Source: Desulfobacteraceae bacterium
Lineage (GTDB): Bacteria > Desulfobacterota > Desulfobacteria > Desulfobacterales > UBA11574
NCBI GenBank assembly: GCA_013203195.1
Contig: JABMQM010000554.1
Coordinates: forward strand, 1 to 8,943
Length of the DNA stretch: 8,943 nucleotides
Direction of reading: 5' to 3'
Position numbers and translations under genes: made by a program. Shown here piece by piece: positions 1-6,178 of this stretch; position 1 is the stretch's first letter, and every line of letters starts with the position of its first letter. Under the pieces are notes generated by a model, which made no database searches, was not told the DNA's origin, and saw only the letters and a program-made list of their open reading frames with translations.

Positions 1-2054
1 ATTACAGCCATCCGGTTTATGGAAACAACCCCAGCCGTCCAAGTGGTGTGGTTGTAGTGAAAGCCTCCGTAGAAGCCATTGAAAAAGAACTTTTTAGCCC
101 CCTGATTCATGCCCCTGGAATGATCACCTTCATAACGGGGCCCCATGGTGTTGTGTTTATGTCGGATCATAAAGAATTGCTTTTCCAGGTGCTATGGAAG
201 ATTGCAGATAAAGATCTGATCGAGATTGCCAAATCAAAACAATTTGGCACCGGACCATGGGAATGGGCGGGGTTTGAAAGCAAAGGCAAAGATCGTGTCG
301 TTGATAAGTCAGGGGATGAATATTTGCTGTTTCGCAAAAAAATAGAATCGCTTCCCGGCTGGAGCGTTGTTCATCTGAGCAGCCTGGATGTAATTTCAAA
401 GAGTATTTCCGACCCTATAATCAGAACAATCGGTTACACAATTCTGGCTTTGTGTGTTCTTATCGGGCTGTCAGTTCTTGTTCTGTATAATCTGGCAAAA
501 TCCGACATCGTCAAGCGCATGCAGGCCGAAGAGGCACTGCGGGAGAGTGAAGAAAAATATCGTTCCATGATGGAGGCCATGACTGACGCGACCTATATTT
601 GCTCCCACGACTTTCGCATAGAATATATGAATCCGGCCATGATCAAGAGAATAGGACATGATGCCACCGGGGAAGCCTGTCACCAGGCGATAAACGGGCT
701 GGAGGAAAAATGCCCTTGGTGCGTTCACCATAAAGTCCAAAAATGTGAGCATGCCGTGACGGAAATAGTCAGTTTCAAAGACAACCGGACATACAGTGTT
801 TCCAGTTCGCCCATTCACCACCTGGACGGTACCATTTCAAAGCTTGCAATTTATAGAGATCTCACGGAGTTGAAGAAAATGGAAGCAGAGCTTCTCAAAG
901 CTCGCAAGCTTGAATCCATCGGACTCCTTGCCGGCGGCATGGCCCATGATTTTAACAACCTTTTGTCCATTATCATGGGCAATATTTCCATGGTACAAGA
1001 TGATGTCAAACCTGAGGATCAGATTACCCAATTTCTGAATGACGCCCAGGAAGCGTCCCGGAAGGCTCAGGATCTTACCAGGCAGTTGATCACATTTTCA
1101 AAAGGCGGCGCACCGGTTAAGCAGGCGGGCTCGATCAAAGAGCTGCTAAAAGAGATAACAAGTTTTATCCCGGCCGACTCCAATGTAAAGTGCGAAATTT
1201 TGATACCCCCGGATCTAAATCCGGTTGAATTTGACAAAGGTCAAATGCAACATGCATTTAAAAACCTTATCATTAATGCTGCTGAATCCATGCCGGAGAG
1301 CGGACTTATTAAAGTAAGGGCGGAAAATCTTATTTTAAAATCTGAAAGTAAAGAAAAAAGTTTAGCACTGGCAGCAGGAGAATATGTTAAAATATCCATC
1401 CAGGACCATGGCGTTGGAATCCCTTCAGAAAACCTGGACCTGATATTTGACCCCTACTTTTCAACCAAAGAGATGGGCACTCAAAAGGGGATGGGGATGG
1501 GAATGGCAACAACCTATTCCATTATCAAAAAGCATGGTGGAAATATCATTGTAGAATCTGAGGTGGATGTCGGTACTACTGTCGCAATATATCTTCCGGC
1601 ATATGTAAAAAAGGTCCAAAAGATAGAGCCCATAGAAACACAAAAGTTGCCCAAAACTGCCATCCGCACCAGAAAAATACTGGTAATGGATGACGAAAAA
1701 AGTATCAGGCATCTTGCCGAACAGATGCTTAGCCGACTCGATTATGATGCTGAAACTGCCAAGGATGGGGAAGAAGCGATTGAATTATTCAAAAGAGCCA
1801 TGGATTCTGACAAGCCCATCGATGTGGTTATCCTCGATTTAACCATCAAGGGCGGCATGGGTGGTAAAGACGTTATCAAAATTCTTCAAAAAATAAACCC
1901 TCAAGTCAAAGCCATTGTTTCCAGCGGTTATTCCAATGATCCTGTAATGACTGATTTTGAAAAGTATGGTTTTGCAGGGGCCTTGCCAAAGCCCTATGCC
2001 AAAAAAGATTTGAAAGATATGTTGCATAATATTTTTGGTTCTTCTCCAATTTAG
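1..2054 (+). CDS. Hybrid sensor histidine kinase (dCACHE-PAS-HisKA-HATPase-receiver), 5' end outside window
   Basis: Inner-membrane sensor kinase with its own receiver domain. The frame is open from base 3 (reading YSHPVYGNNPSRPSG before the GTG at 48), so the gene is partial at its 5' end. Counting residues from that GTG: the rest of a periplasmic CACHE-like sensor domain (1-118), a transmembrane helix (about 125-148), a PAS domain (about 166-275) with C211, CPWC at 222-225 and C233, the HisKA H-box GGMAHDFNNLL with H300 as phospho-acceptor, then an HATPase with N-box (NLIINAAE), DHGVGIP, FDPYFSTKE and GMGMGM boxes. A C-terminal receiver (543-664) has D548/D549, phospho-accepting D597, S625/S626 and K648. 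All key catalytic residues are present, so it should be active. The periplasmic fold resembles that of DctB-like kinases, but the ligand cannot be read from sequence. No separate response regulator is visible next to it. Output may pass through a phosphotransfer protein or a regulator outside the window. Confidence 0.93.
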   Translation, partial: YSHPVYGNNPSRPSGVVVVKASVEAIEKELFSPLIHAPGMITFITGPHGVVFMSDHKELLFQVLWKIADKDLIEIAKSKQFGTGPWEWAGFESKGKDRVVDKSGDEYLLFRKKIESLPGWSVVHLSSLDVISKSISDPIIRTIGYTILALCVLIGLSVLVLYNLAKSDIVKRMQAEEALRESEEKYRSMMEAMTDATYICSHDFRIEYMNPAMIKRIGHDATGEACHQAINGLEEKCPWCVHHKVQKCEHAVTEIVSFKDNRTYSVSSSPIHHLDGTISKLAIYRDLTELKKMEAELLKARKLESIGLLAGGMAHDFNNLLSIIMGNISMVQDDVKPEDQITQFLNDAQEASRKAQDLTRQLITFSKGGAPVKQAGSIKELLKEITSFIPADSNVKCEILIPPDLNPVEFDKGQMQHAFKNLIINAAESMPESGLIKVRAENLILKSESKEKSLALAAGEYVKISIQDHGVGIPSENLDLIFDPYFSTKEMGTQKGMGMGMATTYSIIKKHGGNIIVESEVDVGTTVAIYLPAYVKKVQKIEPIETQKLPKTAIRTRKILVMDDEKSIRHLAEQMLSRLDYDAETAKDGEEAIELFKRAMDSDKPIDVVILDLTIKGGMGGKDVIKILQKINPQVKAIVSSGYSNDPVMTDFEKYGFAGALPKPYAKKDLKDMLHNIFGSSPI

Positions 2055-2064
2055 CTGGAGAAGA
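2040..2064 (+). terminator. Hairpin across the kinase stop codon (possible weak terminator)
   Basis: CTTCTCCA at 2041-2048 pairs perfectly with TGGAGAAG at 2056-2063, extended by T2040-A2064, with a 7-nt loop that contains the TAG stop. No T-run follows, so it is not a textbook intrinsic terminator. A second copy of TGGAGAAG at 2091-2098 offers an alternative pairing partner. It may act as a 3' stabilising structure or a weak terminator. Confidence 0.35.
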
Positions 2065-2175
2065 GGGTCCAAGGATCTTTCCAACTCTTTTGGAGAAGAC
2101 CCAAATTTAAAAACCTTTCCTATTGGTCGATCTGTTTTCAAAATTGACTTGTTATCTTAAATTTTTTCATATAAA

Positions 2176-2203
2176 TTCAAAGTGTAATTAGTAAATATAT
2201 AAT
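2176..2203 (+). promoter_or_regulatory. Candidate sigma-70-type promoter for the CBS gene
   Basis: TTCAAA at 2176-2181 (4 of 6 against the -35 consensus) lies 16 bp before a perfect TATAAT at 2198-2203. A second TATAAT overlaps at 2203-2208. The region is very AT-rich, so chance matches are likely. The position, about 30 bp before the start codon, fits a short leader for the gene at 2237. Confidence 0.35.
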
Positions 2204-2236
2204 ATAATTTCCGCTCCTTGACCCTAGAGGCCTGCC

Positions 2237-2704
2237 ATGAAAATCGAAAGTGATGCCATGCTTAAAGTAAAAGATATCATGACAAGAGAATTGATCACCG
2301 TCTCACCCGGGACGGAGATTGTCCATGCAACAAAGCTTCTTCTGGAAAACCGTATCAATGGCGTTCCCGTGACGGATGAAAAGGGAAAACTAGTGGGAAT
2401 CCTTTGCCAGAGTGACCTGATTGCGCAACAGAAAAAGCTTCCCATTCCTTCTTTTTTCACAATTCTGGATGGATTAATTCCAATAACCTCTATGAAACAA
2501 ATCGAAAAACAGGTTCTGAAAATCACTGCTGTAACCGTTGCTCAGGCCATGACGAAAAACCCGGTCACCGTCCAGCCCGATACAGGCATCGAGGAGGTTG
2601 CTGCCCTCATGGTGGACAAAAATTTTCACACAATTCCTGTGCTGGATGGGGGAAAGCTAGTGGGAATCCTGGGAAAAGAAGATATCCTGAGGACCCTCAT
2701 ATGA
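2237..2704 (+). CDS. Stand-alone tandem CBS-domain protein
   Basis: A 155-residue soluble cytoplasmic protein made almost entirely of two CBS motifs (a Bateman pair). CBS1 spans about residues 11-62 (VKDIMTRELITVSPG...GVPVTDEKGKLVGIL) and CBS2 about 99-155 (VAQAMTKNPVTVQPD...IPVLDGGKLVGILGKEDIL). The linker of about 35 residues (PIPSFFTILDGLI...) is typical of small two-CBS proteins. Such pairs bind adenine nucleotides and regulate partner proteins; neither ligand nor partner can be told here. The start is supported by AGAGG at 2226-2230, six bases upstream; the ATG at 2258 has a poorer site. It sits 182 bp after the kinase with its own candidate promoter and is followed by a hairpin terminator, so it is probably a single-gene unit. 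At DNA level the two GKLVGIL segments are 19 of 20 identical (2384-2403 and 2651-2670). Confidence 0.92.
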   Translation: MKIESDAMLKVKDIMTRELITVSPGTEIVHATKLLLENRINGVPVTDEKGKLVGILCQSDLIAQQKKLPIPSFFTILDGLIPITSMKQIEKQVLKITAVTVAQAMTKNPVTVQPDTGIEEVAALMVDKNFHTIPVLDGGKLVGILGKEDILRTLI

Positions 2705-2709
2705 AGAGT

Positions 2710-2734
2710 ATCGGTAGTATTACTCACCGATTTT
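2710..2734 (+). terminator. Intrinsic terminator after the CBS gene
   Basis: ATCGGT at 2710-2715 pairs with ACCGAT at 2726-2731. An inner AGT/ACT pairing (2716-2718 with 2722-2724) leaves a 3-nt loop and one bulged C. TTTTGT starts inside and just after the stem (2731-2736). It begins six bases after the TGA of the CBS gene. The stem is short but the position and T-run are right. Confidence 0.55.
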
Positions 2735-3001
2735 GTAATATGTATTCAGAGCACTATGGCAAGTAGTCTACAGGCTGGGTTTATGGCTTATGCATTAAAC
2801 CTTAAATCGGTAAAGTTCAAGATTTGGAACGGGAATCGCAAACGGAATTGAACGGTATCCCGTAGTTGATGTAGGCAAGGAATCTTCAATCTGAAGATTT
2901 AAATTGCCGAATAAAGAAAAACTCTGTAATAGCCATGATATATTCGGATATACAAAATTAATTCTGTATAGTAATGTTAGGTATCATCAAGGAGAAATGC
3001 T
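2735..3001 (+). other. Intergenic region before the WD40 gene
   Basis: No convincing gene was found in this stretch. It holds an 8-bp perfect inverted repeat with a 3-nt loop (AATCTTCA at 2881-2888, TGAAGATT at 2892-2899) and a weaker pair ACGGGA/TCCCGT at 2829-2834 and 2858-2863 with a 23-nt spacer. Neither has a T-run. The 31-codon frame at 2756-2851 has no ribosome site and no recognisable product. Confidence 0.5.
2943..2972 (+). promoter_or_regulatory. Candidate promoter for the WD40 lipoprotein gene
   Basis: TATAGT at 2967-2972 matches 5 of 6 bases of the -10 consensus and lies 18 bp after TTCGGA (2943-2948), a weak -35 match (3 of 6). It sits 30 bp before the start codon, and the preceding gene appears terminated, so a promoter is expected here. 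The exact boxes are uncertain. Confidence 0.3.
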
Positions 3002-5179
3002 ATGCATGTATTTAAATGTTTTTGTTTGTTTCTAATTTTAACCACTACGGCCTGTGTACCAGCAGTCCAACCAGTTCAGCGAATAAATGATCCTCATGAA
3101 ATTGAAACACATTCTAAAGCGCGTGAACAAAGTGTTATTGAGCCTGAAATAATTGAATCACAATTTAAGTTTTATCTACAACTTGATATCGGAATTCCTA
3201 TTGAAATTAGTCCTAATGGTAAATATATCTTGTCAAAGACTAACGATTTACTAAAGCTAATCGATATAGAAAATGGTCGAGAAATCAAAACCTTTAAAAG
3301 CTCTTCTTTTTTTGGTGGTGGTTTTAGCCCCGATGGAAATTACATATTAAACTTATCCTATCAACCAAAATTGATTAGTACAATATCTGATCGGCTTGTT
3401 CAAACATTTAATTCTAAAGCTGACTATACTTTTGACTTTGCATTTAGTTCAGATGGGAAATATTTGCTTTTGGCCGCAAATAAAGATGTTTCACTTTGGG
3501 ACCTATCTACTGGAGATAAAATTAAAGACTTTGAGGGCTCTGGCTCTTCCATAATGGAGGTCACTTTTGGGCCGCACGATAAGTATGTTATATCATGGTC
3601 TCATGATTGGGTGCTTAAAGTATGGGATATTATTTCTGGGCGTGAAATTAATTCAATACAATTTTGGAACTCCGCATCTTTTTCTAATTCAAATACGCCA
3701 CCTGGGGGGTTTTTTGATCGAGCGGATATAGCTTTTAGCTCCGATGGCAATTACATGGTTTATGCTGCACAATCATTAAGAGAAAGATTCCCACATAAAA
3801 TTGAACTATGGGATATAATTGAAGGAAAAAAAATTAAGACTTTTAATTGCCTATCGAAAGATATTTATGATGTTTCGTTTACTCCAGACAACAAATTTAT
3901 AATAGGTAGGAAGAAAGATAACTTAGTTTTGTGGGATATATCTACAGGAAAAGCTGTAAAAAAATATAATGGAAAATTTAACAATGTTATCTTTAGTAAT
4001 ACTGGTAAATTCTTTTTAACACAAGAAGGCAAGTTAAGTGATTCGAAGATTACCTTAAGGAATTCTGAGGATGGCCAGATAATCAGAACATTTATGAGCC
4101 AATTACCTTCAGTTAATTCTATTGCATTTAGCAAAAATGGGAAATTCTTATATTCCGCAAACTCTGATGGCTCAGTAAATAAGTGGGATATCAATATAGG
4201 CAAGATGAGCGTGGCGATTGATGGCGATAAATCCTATAAAAGCATCATACTTTTAAACAATTATGGGGAAAATGTAATATACGGAAGATTAGATAATTCT
4301 TTTAGTCTTGTTGATACGAATACTGGAGAAGAAATAAAAACAATACCTTCTTCTTTGAACGATTCTTCACCATCAATCAATACCGCTTTTTTGAACCATG
4401 ATGGAAATTTATTGGTTACTAAAGATTCAAATGAGCAGTTGGCAGTAATCGATATTAATGAAAGTTCAGAGCCTAAGATCTTCAATAATAAATTCCAAAT
4501 TAATTCTGTGGCAATAAGCCCTGACAAGCAATATTTATTTGCTGGTGGAAGCTATGATAGTTTGAATATATATGATCTTAAGAAGGATCTTTTGGTTAAG
4601 GCGATGGGAGGGATTGCTCCTGCAAACTATTATCTCGGTGATTATAATTCAATAACATCTATTGCGATTAGCCCAAACAATAATTATGCTGCGATAGCAA
4701 ACATTGGGTCTATCAAACTTTATAATATCATCACAGGAGAAATAGAAAATCAATATACCATCTCAGAATATATCAAGAGTTTGACTTTCAATCATGAGAG
4801 CAAATATTTATTATCAGGCAATGCTGATGGTGTTTTGAAGCTTTGGAACCTTTTTTCAGGTGAGATTATTAATGCGTTAAAAGGTCATGATGCGGCTATA
4901 GAAAAAATAGTGATTAGCCCTGATGGAGTGAAAGCTGTATCTTTTTCGTCTGATGGCTTATTGTGTTTGTGGGATATACAAAAAGGGAAATTACTATCTA
5001 AATTTGTAACATATAATAATAAAGAATGGGTATTTCTTACTCCTGATGGTTATTTCAATGCCTCAACAAATGGGGGGAGATATCTGAATGTTCGTGTATC
5101 TCAAACAAAGGTAACCGGTATTGATGATTATCAATCAAACTATCGTAGACCTGATATTGTAGCTCAAAAAATAAATTAA
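3002..5179 (+). CDS. WD40-repeat lipoprotein, about 14 blades, with caspase-fusion-type C-terminus
   Basis: A 725-residue exported protein predicted to be lipidated at C18 (lipobox TTAC after a short hydrophobic segment). V19 at +2 suggests it is not retained in the inner membrane. Residues 58-670 form about fourteen WD40-like units, each with a [FI]SPDGKYL-type strand and a LWDI.TG..I.TF-type strand (for example 162-178, 305-320, 611-627, 654-668), enough for two seven-bladed propellers. Residues 675-720 carry EWVFLTPDGYFNAS, RYLNVRV and YRRPDIV. I recognise this segment as the one that follows WD40 repeats in bacterial WD40-caspase (peptidase C14) fusions. Here the protein ends just after it, without a protease domain. 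A separate caspase-like lipoprotein lies three genes downstream. AAGGAGA at 2989-2995 supports the start. The gene is visibly richer in A+T than the kinase gene. Likely role: protein-interaction scaffold or sensor in the envelope (inference). Confidence 0.9.
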   Translation: MHVFKCFCLFLILTTTACVPAVQPVQRINDPHEIETHSKAREQSVIEPEIIESQFKFYLQLDIGIPIEISPNGKYILSKTNDLLKLIDIENGREIKTFKSSSFFGGGFSPDGNYILNLSYQPKLISTISDRLVQTFNSKADYTFDFAFSSDGKYLLLAANKDVSLWDLSTGDKIKDFEGSGSSIMEVTFGPHDKYVISWSHDWVLKVWDIISGREINSIQFWNSASFSNSNTPPGGFFDRADIAFSSDGNYMVYAAQSLRERFPHKIELWDIIEGKKIKTFNCLSKDIYDVSFTPDNKFIIGRKKDNLVLWDISTGKAVKKYNGKFNNVIFSNTGKFFLTQEGKLSDSKITLRNSEDGQIIRTFMSQLPSVNSIAFSKNGKFLYSANSDGSVNKWDINIGKMSVAIDGDKSYKSIILLNNYGENVIYGRLDNSFSLVDTNTGEEIKTIPSSLNDSSPSINTAFLNHDGNLLVTKDSNEQLAVIDINESSEPKIFNNKFQINSVAISPDKQYLFAGGSYDSLNIYDLKKDLLVKAMGGIAPANYYLGDYNSITSIAISPNNNYAAIANIGSIKLYNIITGEIENQYTISEYIKSLTFNHESKYLLSGNADGVLKLWNLFSGEIINALKGHDAAIEKIVISPDGVKAVSFSSDGLLCLWDIQKGKLLSKFVTYNNKEWVFLTPDGYFNASTNGGRYLNVRVSQTKVTGIDDYQSNYRRPDIVAQKIN

Positions 5180-5288
5180 CATATCTCTTTAAATAATTTG
5201 GTGTATAACCCTCAAGATCCCATAGTTTGCATTGTTTGGTGATGTTTGGTATGTAGCGATCCAGTTACGGGGTCTATGTTAATAGGTC

Positions 5289-5295
5289 AAGGAGG
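5289..5295 (+). promoter_or_regulatory. Ribosome binding site fixing the start at 5300
   Basis: AAGGAGG lies four bases before the ATG at 5300. No such site precedes the upstream in-frame start at 5246, and the lipoprotein signal begins exactly at 5300. Confidence 0.8.
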
Positions 5296-5299
5296 AATA

Positions 5300-5635
5300 A
5301 TGATTAAACGGTTTATTTTGTTAGCTGCGGTGGTTTTGGTGGTTGGATGTGCCTCTGTTGATACTATTCCAAAAGATGGATTTAGCAAGTTAGAACCTGG
5401 TATTACTAAGGCCGAATTCATCGAAAAATATGGCGAGCCATTGGCCATCAACTATCATCAAGATCATTGGATTTTGAAATACTTAGTTGGCAGTATTGGA
5501 TTTTTTACGGGAGCAGACCCTTATTACTTTGTTTTCGATCAACATGAAATACTATTGGGTTGGCAGGAAATTCCACGGCAACAGCAACAGAAAAGCACTA
5601 TGTCAGGAGTAATACTTACTTTTCCAATACAATAA
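5300..5635 (+). CDS. Small lipoprotein, BamE/SmpA-like
   Basis: A 111-residue predicted lipoprotein. The signal peptide MIKRFILLAAVVLVVGC has lipobox VVGC with C17 as the lipidated residue. Mature residues 28-50 (FSKLEPGITKAEFIEKYGEP) fit the short helix-turn-helix start of BamE/SmpA-OmlA-type lipoproteins, where a G.[ST]...[FV]....G.P pattern precedes a small beta sheet. The strands here would be DHWILKYLVG (55-64) and YYFVFDQHEILLGW (75-88). True BamE belongs to the outer-membrane beta-barrel assembly complex. This is a distant look-alike, so that role is not claimed. It follows the WD40 gene by 120 bp and precedes a second lipoprotein with the same LE.G..K...I...G.P pattern. The start at 5300, not the in-frame ATG at 5246, gives a proper signal peptide and a strong ribosome site. 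The glutamine-rich tail (QQQQ at 94-97) has no recognised function. Confidence 0.82.
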   Translation: MIKRFILLAAVVLVVGCASVDTIPKDGFSKLEPGITKAEFIEKYGEPLAINYHQDHWILKYLVGSIGFFTGADPYYFVFDQHEILLGWQEIPRQQQQKSTMSGVILTFPIQ

Positions 5636-5640
5636 TATAC

Positions 5641-5686
5641 CATGAAACAGAATCACGCAAAGAAAGCTCAATGATCAGGTTTCATG
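5641..5686 (+). repeat. Inverted repeat between two lipoprotein genes
   Basis: CATGAAAC at 5641-5648 is the exact reverse complement of GTTTCATG at 5679-5686, separated by 30 nt. It begins five bases after the stop at 5635. The loop is long and no T-run follows. It could be a weak 3' structure or a binding site. Confidence 0.35.
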
Positions 5687-5770
5687 AAGTCGTTATAAAA
5701 ATAATATAACTATGTGTGTACATGAGTATGTATACTATTGGGACTCCGGTTTCTCTGGAAAAAATATTTC

Positions 5771-5775
5771 GGAGA
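5771..5775 (+). promoter_or_regulatory. Ribosome binding site fixing the start at 5781
   Basis: GGAGA lies five bases before the ATG at 5781, where a clean lipoprotein signal peptide begins. The upstream in-frame ATG at 5712 has no comparable site and would add 23 residues that do not look like a signal peptide. Confidence 0.75.
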
Positions 5776-5780
5776 TTATA

Positions 5781-6134
5781 ATGAGAAAAAGTGTAATCCT
5801 TACTTTGGCTTTGCTCTGCTTCATGCTTTCCGGTTGTGCGGAGACGCAAGTACAAAAAAACAATGACGCACTTCTACAACTCGAAATGGGAATGAGTAAA
5901 GATCAAGTGATTTCAGTTATGGGAAAACCCAGCTTAAACGAAGCATATCAATCGCTTAACGGCAAAGCAGTTGTGATTTATCGTTATGTTACTCAATTAG
6001 CATTTCCGCCTCGTTCCACTATTCATAGGGAAGACACGACACCTGTAGTTTTTGAGAATGGAAAACTGGTTGGGTGGGGTGCTGAGTTTTATAAACATAA
6101 GCTGGAAATAGACGTAAACATAAAGAATAATTAG
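5781..6134 (+). CDS. Small lipoprotein, DUF3192/BamE-like
   Basis: A 117-residue predicted lipoprotein: MRKSVILTLALLCFMLSGC with a textbook LSGC lipobox, C19 lipidated. The mature part shows LEMGMSKDQVISVMGKP (34-50), a strand AVVIYRYVTQ (63-72) and TTPVVFENGKLVGWG (86-100). This set (GMSK.QV...MG.P, YRY, TPVVF.NGKLVGWG) is what I know from DUF3192-type lipoproteins, which share the BamE-like fold. No molecular function is established for that family to my knowledge. The protein is about the length expected for the family. It lies 145 bp after the other BamE-like lipoprotein and only 44 bp before the caspase lipoprotein, so cotranscription with the latter is likely. The two small lipoproteins may be distant duplicates, given their shared LE.G..K...I...G.P pattern. 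Confidence 0.85.
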   Translation: MRKSVILTLALLCFMLSGCAETQVQKNNDALLQLEMGMSKDQVISVMGKPSLNEAYQSLNGKAVVIYRYVTQLAFPPRSTIHREDTTPVVFENGKLVGWGAEFYKHKLEIDVNIKNN

Positions 6135-6165
6135 TTCTTTACACATCAAAGATATCAAGACTACT

Positions 6166-6174
6166 GGCGGTGGA
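6166..6174 (+). promoter_or_regulatory. Purine-rich ribosome site before the ATG at 6179
   Basis: GGCGGTGGA at 6166-6174 precedes the ATG at 6179 with usable spacing (GGCGG is 8 bases away). It overlaps the GTG at 6170, which has no site of its own. This favours 6179 over 6170. The ATG at 6191 (MKRVMII...) remains possible. Confidence 0.5.
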
Positions 6175-6178
6175 TACT

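Noticed and set aside
48..50. GTG as start of the kinase gene
   Set aside because: The frame continues upstream without a stop and the extra residues fit the CACHE domain.
471..821. Minus-strand open frame of 116 codons
   Set aside because: It lies wholly inside the kinase gene, on the opposite strand, with no recognisable protein features.
2756..2851. 31-codon open frame in the gene-poor stretch
   Set aside because: No ribosome site, no recognisable product, and a length expected by chance.
3865..4527. Minus-strand open frames (3865-4203 and 4261-4527)
   Set aside because: They are antisense to the repetitive WD40 gene. Their text is a reverse reading of the repeat strands.
5227..5255. 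TTGCAT and TATGTA with a 17-bp spacer as promoter for the 5300 gene
   Set aside because: Both boxes match only 3 of 6 consensus bases, no better than chance in this sequence.
5246..5299. Upstream start for the BamE-like lipoprotein
   Set aside because: No ribosome site. The added residues would bury the signal peptide that begins at 5300 behind a strong site.
5180..5299. Decayed caspase domain directly after the WD40 gene
   Set aside because: The 120 bp contain several stops and nothing resembling caspase motifs. There is no trace of a broken fusion.
5712..5780. Upstream start for the DUF3192-like lipoprotein
   Set aside because: It adds 23 polar residues before a perfect lipoprotein signal. 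The site at 5771-5775 points to 5781.
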